Origin: Epichloe hybrida
Taxonomy: Eukaryota > Ascomycota > Sordariomycetes > Hypocreales > Clavicipitaceae
Length of the DNA: 64,000 nt
NCBI GenBank assembly: GCA_019022495.1
Contig: JAFEKR010000044.1
Location: forward strand, 124,001 to 188,000
Reading direction: 5' to 3'
The number at the start of each line of letters is the position of its first letter. Positions within the stretch are counted from its first letter, which is position 1. Below, one piece after another: positions 1-10,649 of this stretch. Made by a program: the position numbers and the translations under genes. The notes beneath the pieces are model-generated. The model saw only the letters and a list, made by a program, of their open reading frames with translations, was not told the origin of the DNA and did no database searches.

Positions 1-250
1 AATCGGTCAGAAAGTCAGTCAAATCATCAGTCAAATCATCAGTCAAATCGTCAGTCAAATCATCAAATCGTCAAATCGGTTAAATCGGTCAAATCGGTCA
101 AATCGGTTAGAAAGTCAGTCAAATTATCAGTCAAATCATCAGTCAAATCGTTAGTCAAATCGTCAGTTAAATCGTTAGTTAAATCATTAGTTAGAAAGTT
201 AGTTAAATTATTAATCAGATTATTATTAAATTATTAGTTAGATAGAAAAG
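1..250. repeat. Degenerate 9-12 bp tandem repeat, AT-decaying
   Basis: A tandem array of short units built on AGTCAAATCATC and GTCAAATCG variants. Units at the left end keep the C of CpA; from about position 120 the same positions become T (TTAGTTAAAT), and past 190 the array is almost pure A/T. The change is one-directional (CA to TA on the written strand), the signature of repeat-induced point mutation in ascomycetes. The left end is cut by the window border. No reading frame. Confidence 0.85.
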
Positions 251-1562
251 AAACAGAAGTGGATAATAGTTAGCCTAGGCGGATACCGAGCTTTCCCTGC
301 GCCTATGATGCCGATAAATTCGGGCAGCCATAAGGGTCTTGTACAATATGGAATCTACGGTTCTCAAGTTTAGTCAGCCCATGTGATCTTGTGCCATTTT
401 TAGCGCCGTCGGCAACGCCTGCTTTTTCGGCGTGTTGGATCAAAGCCGCCGATTGTAATCGTGATTATGTTGCTTGACTTGTTGCAATATTCGCGTTTGC
501 TCAGCATATTCAAGACACAAGGCACCAGTGCTCTGTCAATGTGATTGTAAGGCTGTCTCTGCCATCTCCCAGTCTGGAGAGCAACGTGTCATGGCAAAAA
601 CAGGCTTCAACGGCCGAGTGGATTGGGTAGCTTGTCTGGGTCGCTCTTTAATGTCTTTATTATTGTTCAAATCAATGGCCGCCATCTGTTTGAAAACAAT
701 ATCAGGGGATAAAGATGTGGGAGCGTCATCGTTCGAATTATCACAGTTCATCGGGCACCGGTATTTTCTCTAATAGCCCACTTATATCAGGATTGTCTTC
801 AGTCTCGACATGAAATCCTGCAGAGAGTGTAGTAGATCCAACACCGGAACAAATTAATCTTAGCTTTTCATCAACCAGCTCAGGTAGCGGGCCGATCAAG
901 GACTGATTGGTCGTGAACATATCACTGGCCGTCCCCCGTGTTTTCAGGTCTTTTCCTGGATCGATATGGACGTGCGCGATGTTGCAAAGCCTGTTCTTCA
1001 TCTTCAAAGCAAGAGGTACCATCTTGGGAAGAATCTGTGTCGTCTTCGGAGGAATTTTTACTATCTTCGGGGGTGTCTAAGAGCCACGGGTCCTATGCAT
1101 TGGCACCGTATGATTTGGTTGCAATGCCAAGCCGTCTTTTTCGACCCCTGGGATAGAGAGTTGTCTCATGAAAAGCGGATTGCTGCCAAACAATTTGCTT
1201 AGCGGCACCACTCTGACTCAGTTTGACCATTTTTTCCCCGCTCGGGGTTGAAGAAATTATTGGAGGAAAATGTTCTGCGGCTTGGCCTTCACCTTGCATT
1301 GTGAACATTCACAAATCTGAAAGGCAAAACGAATACTGGAAGAGGCCCATGAGCAAGGTGAACGGACGAGGTGCTGTGTTGTCGTCTAGGTGGGGCTTGA
1401 ACTCTGTCGGCAAGCTCCGCAATCGCACAGCGCGCACCAATGAGCAATCGGACAAACAAAATTTCAATTTCTCAGAGTCCGTACGTTGCACAACGCAGGA
1501 TTCAGCTGATCGAGACAACTTCCCAATTACGGTAAACATACGAGTGACTTGTGCGCGAAATC
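251..1562. other. Unresolved stretch with minus-strand open frames, no gene recognised
   Basis: Several minus-strand frames between about 536 and 1308 overlap or adjoin without a clear splice path. One stretch around 970-1080 reads as an acidic Ser/Asp/Glu-rich segment. They could be a decayed gene or a multi-exon gene I cannot assemble. I recognise no family, and one frame switch (around 741-751) looks like a break. The last 60 bases are the leader of the ADE13 gene. Confidence 0.3.
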
Positions 1563-4269
1563 ATGGCCGATCAAACCAGAGATGCGCAGGCTCAGATCCA
1601 GGAGCTGCAGGAGAAGAGCCCCTACGACACCTACCAGACTTCCTTAACTAGCCGATACTGTAGCCACGAGATGACCAAGCTCTTCAGCCAGCGATCAAGG
1701 CACTCAATTTGGCGCAAGCTTTGGCTTGGACTTGCTGAGGCTGAGGCAAGCCTAGGCATTAATATAATCAGGCCCCAGGCTTTAGAGGAGATGAGGGCTC
1801 ATCTTATTCTAACGGATAAGGATTTTGAGATAGCGCGCATTGAGGAGAAGAAAAGACGCCATGCAAGTTCATCTTTTTGGGGACTCAAACAGACCCCATT
1901 TGCTAATACTGCATACAACAGGATGTCATGGCGGTGCGTCTTTGTTCCTCGCGAGAACCATCCGTTCTTCATCATGACTGACGCTGAACACAGCATGTCC
2001 ACGCCTTTGGTGCTGTTGCGCCTGCCGCTGCTGGCATCATTCACTATGGCGCTACATCATGCTAGTAAGACCCGCTCACCACAAATTTACTTTGAGTATC
2101 AAACCTTGAGACTGATGCGTTGAAAAGCGTAACCGACAATGCGGAATTGATCATCATGCGGGATGCTCTTGATGTCCTTATCAACAAGCTGGCCAAGGTT
2201 GGTAGTGTTGAGACTTGATCTCACTGTGCTCCCACATTGGCCAAAATTGACTGCTGGTACAGGTGATACACAACTTGAGAAACTTCTCCAACCAGTGGAA
2301 GGGTAAGCACTCTGATGTTTGCTTGCTGAAATTCTTTGGTTTTCTAGACAATAAGCTTAACAGAATCTTGCTAACTCAGCCGACATCTAGCTGAGCCAGC
2401 ACTGGCCTACACCCATCTCCAAAGTGCTCAGTAAGTATTCCATCTACATTGAGACTCGAGAAACTTCCATTGTTCTCCACTGGTTACTCTTGGTTCCAGT
2501 ATTTCCAGCAAGGGCTATATATGCTAATCTCGTTCTAGGCCAATCACCGTTGGACGTCGCTGTAAGTCAGCCAAGCTCCAGGTTGTCTATTGACAGACAG
2601 TCGTCTAACAAAAGCAGCGGCCCATTGGCTCCAGGACCTCATGTTTGATCTTGAGGCTCTCGAGACCGTTCGCCGGGGCCTCAAGTTCCGTGGTGCACAA
2701 GGTGCGTTACAATGTCCCTCTCAGTTGCCTGGAAATGGTTTGATATTCCCTGGTTCACCTATGGTCTAACTTTAAACAGGTACCACTGGAACACAGGCTT
2801 CCTTCTTGGAGATGTAGGGAGCCCTCTACTCGGAAAGCGGCCAGATAAGAAAGGACGGACGCATTCGCTAACATATGAGTATGCAGTTTCCAGGGTGATG
2901 GTGCCAAGTGCGACAAACTCAATGAGCTCCTATGCCAGAAGTTTGGCTTCCCCTCGTGCTACGTCAGTCACCACTCCCGGGCTCTCGCCCTTGATCCTTT
3001 CGACATCTCAGATGCAATTGGCCGATTCACTGACAATTTGGTTTACAGGACATCTCCACTCAGACTTAGTAAGTCCCGTCTTGTTGAACAACTTTCTATC
3101 GTCTACTTCTAACGAAAACCCCCCATAGCTCGCGAAAAGTCGACCTCATCATCGCAAATGCCGTCGCCGGAATTGGCAGTAGCGCCCACAAGATCTGCTC
3201 GGATTTGCGACATACGGCTCATTGGAAGGAAATAGAAGAGCCGTTTGAGACCACGCAGGTGGGATCCAGCGCGATGGCGTTCAAAAGAAATCCCGTACTG
3301 TCTCAATATTTGTGCCTTTTCCCTTGTTGACCATGTTTTAGTTGAGTCTGCTAACTTTTGTTGAAGATGCGGAGCGAAAGAATCTGCTCGTTGGCGAGGG
3401 CTCTCATCAGCAAACCGCAAAATTTCGCCAACACCTTGGCCACGCAATGGATGGAACGGTAGGGAATGGCCGTAAAAAAAACCAAGACTTGGCATTGCTA
3501 ACGCGGGGAAAGTACATTGGATGATTCTGCCATTCGACGTCAGTATTTCCCAGCCTCCGCAACGTCGTGAGAGTTGGTGGTGTTGTCCCCCACCCCACTT
3601 TGCACATGACTGACACGAAGAGGAAAACAACAGGCATGGACATACCGGAGACGTTCCTCCTCGCCGATGCTATCTTGATAGGTCTGGATAACGTCACAGA
3701 TGGTCTGGTTGTATACCCCGCGATAATCCGCAGTCGGTTCCTGGAGGAGCTTCCATTCATGTGCACCGAGAACGTAAGTCCAGTCCCACCCAATGGAGGA
3801 TTGCCGGCGAGAATGGACACGATATCTCGATTACCCCAAGATATACCAAGCAGAAAAAACATGTATTGACAAATTTGTAGATCATCATGAAGATCGTGGC
3901 CAAGGGTGGTTCAAGACAAGAGGCCCATGAGGAGATTCGCGTCCTCTCGCACCAAGCTGCAAGCACCGTCAAGAACGAGGTTTGGCTTTTCCCTTAACTT
4001 TCCCTCCACATTTAGCTTGCAAGATTCGGCATTAACTAGCATTGTGGCTTTAGGGCAAACCCAATGACCTCTTTGAGCGCATCCGCAAGACGGAGTACTT
4101 CAGACCCGTCTGGGATGACCTTGACTCCATGCTTAAGCCTGAGCTGTACATTGGCCGTAGCATCCAAATCGTCCAGAGGTACTGCGGACCTGACGGCCCC
4201 GTGGAGAAGGCGCTTGCCCCTTATCAAGACTATATCCACCAGTCTACTACCGCCGAGCTCAACGTCTAG
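1563..4269 (+). CDS. ADE13: Adenylosuccinate lyase (17 exons)
   Basis: Adenylosuccinate lyase cleaves SAICAR to AICAR and adenylosuccinate to AMP in purine synthesis; it is a cytosolic homotetramer of the fumarase/aspartase superfamily. Exons: 1563-1862, 1922-1933, 1994-2064, 2128-2197, 2263-2302, 2391-2430, 2539-2561, 2618-2701, 2780-2813, 2887-2962, 3049-3068, 3129-3294, 3367-3458, 3513-3538, 3634-3773, 3881-3979, 4054-4269; 1509 nt, 502 aa, close to the family's usual 480-490. Visible motifs are HYGATSCYVTDN, YTHLQ (active-site His), TTGTQASF, the signature loop [11 protein letters not shown] and LDDSAIRR near the C-terminal third. The start is the ATG at 1563 in a good context. All phases match, so the gene looks intact despite 16 introns of 54-108 nt; the first uses a GC donor. 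A paralogue or the sole ADE13 are both possible. Confidence 0.93.
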
Positions 4270-4858
4270 AGCCGTCTAGAAGGGGGCCGGATGATCCGGT
4301 TGGCGCAAAATGGGTTGTTCTCAGGTAAGAAAAAGGAAGAAGAAAAATCAGGACATCACGGGTTAGGGGGTTTTGGTTTGACAATGGGTAAGCAAGAAAA
4401 AGAGCACGATGCCATGGCTCGCATAGACGAGGGGTTTTGGACATTCCACGTCAAGTTGCTGCATCTGAATTGTGAATCTGGCGCCACAGCGGCAGTGACG
4501 AAGATGAAAACTCCGGACAAAAAAGGCCATGTGTTTCCCGCAGCCCATCGAATCCGACCTGCCCGTTTATCTTGCTGCACGACTCATCAAAGGCGAAATT
4601 GTGTGAGCGCCCAGAGCAGTGCCTCTTGCACTATTGGAAGCAAGACGCGTTTCCATAGCCAAAGTGAAGACAAGAAGAGCTGGTGCCGTGCCCGAACAAG
4701 TCGCCACACCGGGAACATATGCCCGCCTTGCTCAGAGAAGCCGAGTCCCGTGAATACACACATCCAAATTTGCCAGTACCATGCTCACCTAAACGTGCGC
4801 AGCAATTGTCTTTCCTTTTTCAGGACCGTTGCGACTACCCAGCGACACCATGTAAAAT
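4270..4858. other. Intergenic, ADE13 downstream region
   Basis: No convincing gene. Open frames here lack family similarity and splice signals. Presumably holds the ADE13 3' UTR. Confidence 0.6.
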
Positions 4859-5560
4859 GTGCTTTTTTTCTACAAAAAAAAAAAAAAGTACGATTCACTT
4901 CCTGTCAAGAGCCGAACAATGGAAGCGCTTCACGAGTTACGTATCAATCGTGAGAAGATTCCGAGGGCGCTTCACGCGCGAGGCGCCGGCACCCTCTCCG
5001 CGGAGGCAGTGAGGGACGTCAAATCGAAGAGAATGGCCGCCAAGCTCTTCACGCAGCAAGGGAACCAGGACTGGAACAGGGCCTTTGAACATGCCCATGT
5101 TCTTCATCCGCCACCTCGTCAAGTCCCCCGACTTGATCCCCGAACGAACCTTGCCAACTTACCCTCCCGACGTGCCCGTCACTTCGACCAGGCGTCCTGG
5201 CAAGCTGACCTGAACGCTTTGTTCCGAAGGAAACAAGGACTACTTTGAAGAGAACCAGCAAGCTTGCCTTCTCCCGTCCCATTTCGTTCGTGAGTTTTGA
5301 GCCCTCGGGGGATCCCACGCCACAAGCAACGTTCTTTTTTGGCGTACCCCGTATGCCCAAGATCATTGACTCGGCCCGCATCATCTCGAGGTGCCGGCAG
5401 ATAAAGACCGGTTGCATTGGCAAGACCAAGGATGCGGTTCGGCCAGAGCGCCTCCCGAGGAGCCAGGAACACGCGGGTTGGTCGCGGCCCAATGGGGCGG
5501 ATTGCAAAGTTCCTGAGAGAATTCTGGAAAGCGCTGCCACGGCTTAGAAGGGGGGGTGGA
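4859..5560 (+). pseudogene. Decayed catalase gene fragment
   Basis: Broken pieces of a haem catalase lie in order on the plus strand in shifting frames. First come INREKIP and HARGAG (about 4940-4985), the catalase active-site segment carrying the catalytic His. Next is a GN-D segment near 5060, then MPMFFIRHLVKSPDLIP (about 5092-5142), which corresponds to the family's PVFFIRD-KFPDLIH region. Then come DYFEENQQA (about 5238) and EPSGDPTPQATFFF (about 5300), the family's FSP-x-EPS-DP-LQ-R-FSY region. At least three frameshifts and large deletions separate these blocks, and introns cannot restore one frame. The N-terminal third and the proximal haem Tyr region are not seen. Non-functional relic. 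Confidence 0.75.
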
Positions 5561-5808
5561 TGCCAGGCTATTCTGGTCGCCAACATGTCCATGTACATTG
5601 GAATCGAGTAAATGAATGGACAAATGATATGAACCTACTTCGAAATCTATCATACAGCGTGGCTTCAGCCTATTTTCCCAGTTCTGTTGGCCAAGGGTAA
5701 TGAAGTAACCAAGTACCCAACGAAAGCGTCAATTCCATACTTCTGCCTGCCATCGATAGGAGACGGCCGTGGATCGGCTCGTCAGCAGTCTAGTCTATGA
5801 ATCCACAA

Positions 5809-6795
5809 TCACCCAAACACCACCGTCTTGGACCCGTTCAGGAAGACTCTCCGATCAGCATACCAGCGAACGGCCGTCGCAAGCACCTGACTCTCGACGT
5901 TGGAGCCCTCCTCGACCAACTCCTTGGCGTCCATGCTGTGGTCGACCCTCGCAACCCGCTGCTCGATGATGGGGCCCTCGTCCAGATCAGCCGTGACAAA
6001 GTGCGCCGTCGCGCCGATGATCTTGACGCCCCGCTCGTAGGCCTGGTGGTAGGGCTTCGCGCCCTTGAAAGAGGGCAGGAAGCTGTGGTGAATGTTGATG
6101 ATGCGGCCGGACATGGCCTGGCAGAGAGTCGGAGACAGGACCTGCATGTATCGGGCGAGAACGACGAGCTCGATGCCGTGCTGCTTGACGAGCTCGAGGA
6201 TCCGCGACTCCTGCTGCGCCTTGGTGTCGTTTGTGACGGGGAGGTGGTGGAACTCGATGCCGTACGATTCGGCGAGGGCTTTGCAGTCGGCGTGATTGGA
6301 GACGATGATTGGGACCTGGGACACACAAAATTACATATTTTTTTTCATTTTCCATTTTCCATTTCTTCGTCAGGCACTTAATTTTTTTTTTTTTTTCTTC
6401 TCAACGCACGTCATCAGCGGGCTGCGCTTGGCTCTTCTTACCACCATCTTCAGCTGGCCAGTCTTCATGCGGAACAGCAAATCATTGAGGCAGTGGCCAA
6501 TCTTGGACACCATGATCAAGACCTTCATCTTCTGTGGCACGGGTCGAAAGTCGTACGTCATGCCGTACTCGGCCGCCAGCCTCTCGAATGGGCCTTGCAG
6601 ATGCTCGGTCGACAAGGAACCGGACTTGGGCCCGAAATGCACGCGCATGAAGAAGCTCTTGGACGCGGGGTCGCTGAACTGCTGCAGGTCAAGGACGTTG
6701 TGGCCGTGGGAGGCAAAGATGGCGGTTACGGCGTGGATGATGCCCGGCTTGTCGGGGCAGGACAGCGTCAGGATGTAGTCGTTTTCGCTGGGCAT
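5809..6795 (-). CDS. Formyltetrahydrofolate deformylase (PurU type)
   Basis: Hydrolyses 10-formyltetrahydrofolate to formate and tetrahydrofolate, balancing the one-carbon pool that feeds purine synthesis. Two exons (6442-6795 and 5809-6315, read on the minus strand; intron 6316-6441) give 286 aa, normal for PurU. Residues 1-90 form an ACT domain (opening LTLSCPDKPGIIHAVT). The rest is a formyltransferase-fold hydrolase domain with the catalytic Asn-His-Asp set visible in INIHHSFLPSFKGA and TADLDEGPII. I chose the ATG at 6795, directly before the ACT domain; an in-frame ATG at 6978 would add an unlike Ser/Trp-rich leader, though a targeting peptide cannot be excluded. The intron contains long T runs on the plus strand. 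Confidence 0.92.
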
Positions 6796-7268
6796 CGTGG
6801 CGGCTTCCACTTGTGCGACGGGTGATGGAGAGAATGCGACTTGGCGGGACAGGGACAACTTGATCGTCGTCGAGAGAAGAAAAGAAAAGAAAAGCCAACG
6901 AGTGCGACTCCAACATGCCGAATGCCGAGACCAGCAGCTCCAAGCTGCCGATTGAACTGCCCCGCTGCGGGGTTTCAACCTTGTCGTGAGTACATGAATG
7001 TATTGGTCACTGAGTCACTGATGAGCCTGCCTGGGATTTAATACCGTGCCCGTGAGTTTTTTTTTTCGGCTGTCGGCTATCGACTGTCGGCTATCGAGCA
7101 TCGATTCAACGGGACCATGAGCCCAATCCAACGTGTCATACAACGCAATGAGGTATCAATAATCTGAATCATAACAGCCATGCTGCCGCATTATAACAAC
7201 GCTCCTCGTCATCACACGCCCGCCCCCCCGAAAGGACTGGTCCTCCCTTGTCGAGAAATCATGCTCGA
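6796..7268. other. Intergenic between deformylase promoter and PAP2 gene 3' end
   Basis: Holds the deformylase upstream region and the 3' end of the PAP2 phosphatase gene. A 14-bp unit CTGTCGGCTATCGA is repeated twice in tandem at 7070-7097. No gene seen. Confidence 0.6.
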
Positions 7269-8506
7269 TTAGACCATTTCGTCCCCGTGTGGACCGTTGC
7301 CACCAACAGCTCGGCGCGGAATCGAGCCATGGTGCGCATTGGAGCCATATCCATCTGCGCCATGGCCACTCGCAACGTGCCCATCCAGCCCATGTCCATT
7401 CATCATCCCATGCGCAGCAGCATGGTGACCCTTCTCGACGACTTGCGAAGCACCCCAGCCGGCCTTTCTTGTGAAGACGGCATCGATCCCATCGCCGCCA
7501 CCGCCATAAGCGAACGCAGACCCACGGTTCAAGGGTATATGGTTGTACCTCCAGTCAAAAACAGCAGCATACGTCATCCTGTAAGCGGAAAAGGCCATGA
7601 CTGTGCCAATGACGGCTCCCGCAAATACATCATACCAGTTGTGATACTCGTCAATCGTCAGCGCACCTCCGATGAGCACTGCTCCCAGGATGGGCGCATA
7701 GATCAGGACCAGCTTCCACATGGCGGGGTGGTAGTTGGAGAAGACCTTGAGCTTCGCATTCAGGTACAGGTACAGGTACACGAAGCCGGCAAAGGCAGCC
7801 GTCGTGTGTCCGCTGGGGAACGACTCGAGGCTGTCGTTGATCTCCTTCTCGTCGCCGGTGCAAATGTCGGGCGTGAAGTACAGCTGGTGGAAGCCCTTGG
7901 CGTTGAGGCCGGCCCTGGCTCGCGCCCGGGTGACGTCGGGCTTGCAGACTTCCAAGAAATGAGGGCGAAGACCGCCAATGAGCCATTTCAAAAAGACTTG
8001 GAAGACCGCCGCCGTGATGAGAGAGTACAGCAGCCCGATGACGCCGTTGTTGACGTCCCAGAAGGATCGGACGCGAATCTGCATCAGGAGTATCGCGGCA
8101 ATGGGCACCATGGCTGCGAGAAACGCAGCCAGCCAGATGGGAATGATCTCATCGCGGAGAGGATACGCGAACTCGGGATAGACGATTTCGCCGTCGGAGA
8201 AGGTGATGGCGAAAGAGCGCGAGGGCGCCGGTTTTGCCATGTAGACCTGGACGGCTACAGTTTAGTACATGGACTCTGCCAGCCCATTGCGCGTGTGACG
8301 AGGGAGGAAGAAGGAGGAGAACAACCTACACCCAAACCAACCGCGCCCATGATGGCCATGGTCACGATATCCAAGATGGTGTGCTTGAACCACTGCCCAA
8401 ATGTCGGCCGCGAATGCATCGTATAGGGCTCATGGTGACGAGACGGCCGCGTCTTGGCAGTCGCATGGCCCTCAGGCGACTCGGGTTTCCGCGAAAAGAA
8501 GCCCAT
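7269..8506 (-). CDS. PAP2-family lipid phosphatase (diacylglycerol pyrophosphate phosphatase-like)
   Basis: Integral membrane phosphatase acting on phosphatidate or diacylglycerol pyrophosphate, as in the yeast Dpp1/Lpp1 group. Exons 8330-8506 and 7269-8246 (intron 8247-8329) encode 384 aa. The three phosphatase motifs are visible: KWLIGGLRP (KX6RP), FPSGHTTAAF (PSGH) and the terminal His-Asp motif in DEYHNWYDVFAG. About six hydrophobic segments surround them; the first begins near residue 40 (HTILDIVTMAIMGAVGLGV) and spans the intron. The C-terminal tail is rich in Gly and His. The gene diverges from thymidylate kinase at 9228. Substrate choice within the family cannot be read from sequence. 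Confidence 0.92.
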
Positions 8507-9227
8507 GCTTTCGGCGTCTCAAGTCAAAAAAAAAATGGCTCAATGATTAACAGCCCTGGAAGTCACTTCTTTGCGATGCAATAGGAACCAGGCTGGGGAA
8601 AAGCTCGACTGAAGCAGTACTTATAAACCGTCGCCCGGGCCCTCAAGCGCACGGCCATGGTTCCCCCAAACCAGCTTGAGCAGCTTTGACGTCAGCGTGT
8701 GTCAAACAGGCTTGCTAGTTACTGCCCGACGTATGTGCTGACTTCCCCTGTCTGTTTTCCTTGTTCGGGACGTACTAAGGAACCCGGGGTTTCCAATCGC
8801 AGCGGTCGGCAAACGGCATGAGGTGCGACAAAAAAAAAAAAAAAAACCCCTAACATTGAGCTTTGCATCGTGAGCTGTCAACGTCATTTGCGCTGTAATC
8901 TTGGCAGGGCCATCGTACGAGAAGACGGCAAGACAGGGGGGGGCTGTGCCAATCAGCGCGGGTAGATGCCGGGGGTCGAGTTGTGGACGTTGGACCGCAG
9001 GTGCAGGGGGGCCGCAGGTCGGATGGAAAGCTCCGTTTCGCCAAACCGACGCAGACAAGCTCCACTTGGCCCACGGCACGCCCCCGCTTGAACCTCCGAC
9101 ACGACCAATGGAAGGCCTGCACCATGGCACTTTCCCCTCTGTCATGTAAAGACTCTAGCTTCGTCTCCCACTCGGGCTCCAACCCTCTCTACCCTGTTGT
9201 GAAGCTCCGAGGTCAACCAGCTACAGA
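8507..9227. other. Shared upstream region of PAP2 phosphatase and thymidylate kinase
   Basis: About 720 bp between two divergent starts, so it must hold both promoters. Contains an A run near 8830-8846. No reading frame with coding character. Confidence 0.6.
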
Positions 9228-10188
9228 ATGACTTCGATAAACGACCTCGCCACGGCGGCGATCGCATCCTCCACCCCTGGAGACACCCAAAGTGTCAGCA
9301 ATGGCACGAGGGGCGCCTTCATCGTGCTCGAGGGATTAGATCGCAGCGGCAAGACAACGCAGGTAAAGTTACTAGAGCAACGCTTCGTCGAGGAGGGAAG
9401 GAGTGTGAAGACGATGAGATTCCCAAGTACGTCTTCCTATAGCTATCTACACACGAGGCTTCCTTCTTCTTGCCGAACAGCAACCACTAACGAGTTGCAG
9501 ATAGGACAACGCCCATCGGGCAGATGATCGATGCGTACCTAAAGAGTAACGTGCAGATGGAAGACCACGTGATCCATCTGCTATTTAGTGCAAATAGGTG
9601 GGAAGCCGTGTAAGTGAATTGTGCATTGTTTCTCCTTCTCTCTCGTCTACCCAGTCTGGCGTCTCACGCGCTGACGACTTGACTGCGATTTTTCACCCAT
9701 GTAGCGAGCAAATAAAATCGCTTCTCGCATCAGGGACAACCATCATATGCGATCGTTTCTACCACTCTGGCATCGTCTACTCGGCGGCCAAGATGAATCC
9801 TTCTCTGTCTTTATCGTGGGCCCGCGCCCCCGAGAGGGGCCTACCTCGCCCGGACATGGTCTTGTTTCTTGACCTGGACGAGGAAACGGCCAAGGCGAGG
9901 GGCGGATGGGGCGGCGAAGTGTATGAGAAGGCTGAGATGCAGAAGAGGGTAAGGGAGCTGTTTTGGGGCCTGAGCATGGGGGGCAAGGATACGCAGGGAC
10001 AGGAGATGCTGGCGCATCTGGGGGGCTTGGATGGTGCGCAGTGGAGGCAGGAGGAGGAGGATCTGGTCGTGGTTGATGCGGGTGGTAGTGCGGAGGAGGT
10101 GGCGGAGAGGGTTTGGGGGAAGGTCAAGGGGAGGGTCGACTTGGTTGCGAGGGGAGAGATTGGGAGAACGGTGAGGATAGTTCGGTGA
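9228..10188 (+). CDS. CDC8: Thymidylate kinase
   Basis: Phosphorylates dTMP to dTDP with ATP, an essential step of dTTP supply. Exons 9228-9426, 9501-9609 and 9705-10188 give 263 aa, longer than yeast Cdc8 (216 aa) through an N-terminal extension of about 28 residues and a longer C-terminal part. The P-loop is GLDRSGKTT (about residues 36-44); the nucleotide-monophosphate site includes RFPNRTTPIG across the first junction; CDRFYHSGIVYSAAK carries the DR(Y/F/H) motif; the lid region is Arg- and Gly-rich (ARGGWGGEVYEK). Starts in an ACAGAATG context. The 3' end converges on the KEN-box gene at 10650. Confidence 0.93.
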
Positions 10189-10649
10189 TGGAGGTGTGGG
10201 ACGGGATTGACATCTTGTTGATTCCTTGGTTGGCTGTGTTGTTTGAAGGGACGTCAACTCCAGCCTTGAAAACGAGACTGCCTGTTCGTCACCCTCATTT
10301 GTGCATCTCGTCCGAAATCCAGATTGTACGGCCGCTCAAGGTAGCATACAAGCACAGCACAGCACAAGGATAAGAATGGGTAAGGTCAAACGGTTGGAAT
10401 TATCAAAAGAACAGAAAGAGGGAAAAAACATATACGTAGGCATCGAATAACAATTACAACTGCCATAAACACCGTGCCAGGGTCGCCGCCCATTACTGTT
10501 GCCAACACCATCAAACACCTTTTCCCAAGATATATAATCCAATGTCAAAGCCCATCCCAAACGATAACCATAACTTGCTGCATCTGCTCATACAAAACGT
10601 CGTAAGACTCATCCAAGCACAGCGGAGAAACGGGGATAAAAACAGCGTG
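10189..10649. other. Convergent 3' intergenic region
   Basis: Lies between the stop codons of thymidylate kinase (+) and the KEN-box protein (-). Presumably both 3' UTRs; no gene seen. Confidence 0.6.

Noticed and set aside
1863..3633. ADE13 as a frameshifted pseudogene
   Set aside because: Every break coincides with valid splice sites and matching phase, and all catalytic motifs are kept.
6796..6978. Longer N-terminus for the deformylase
   Set aside because: Would place a Ser/Trp/Cys-rich leader before the ACT domain; the ATG at 6795 fits the family. A targeting peptide remains possible.
7248..8426. 392-codon plus-strand open frame
   Set aside because: It is the antisense shadow of the PAP2 phosphatase, whose motifs and splice sites are clear on the minus strand.
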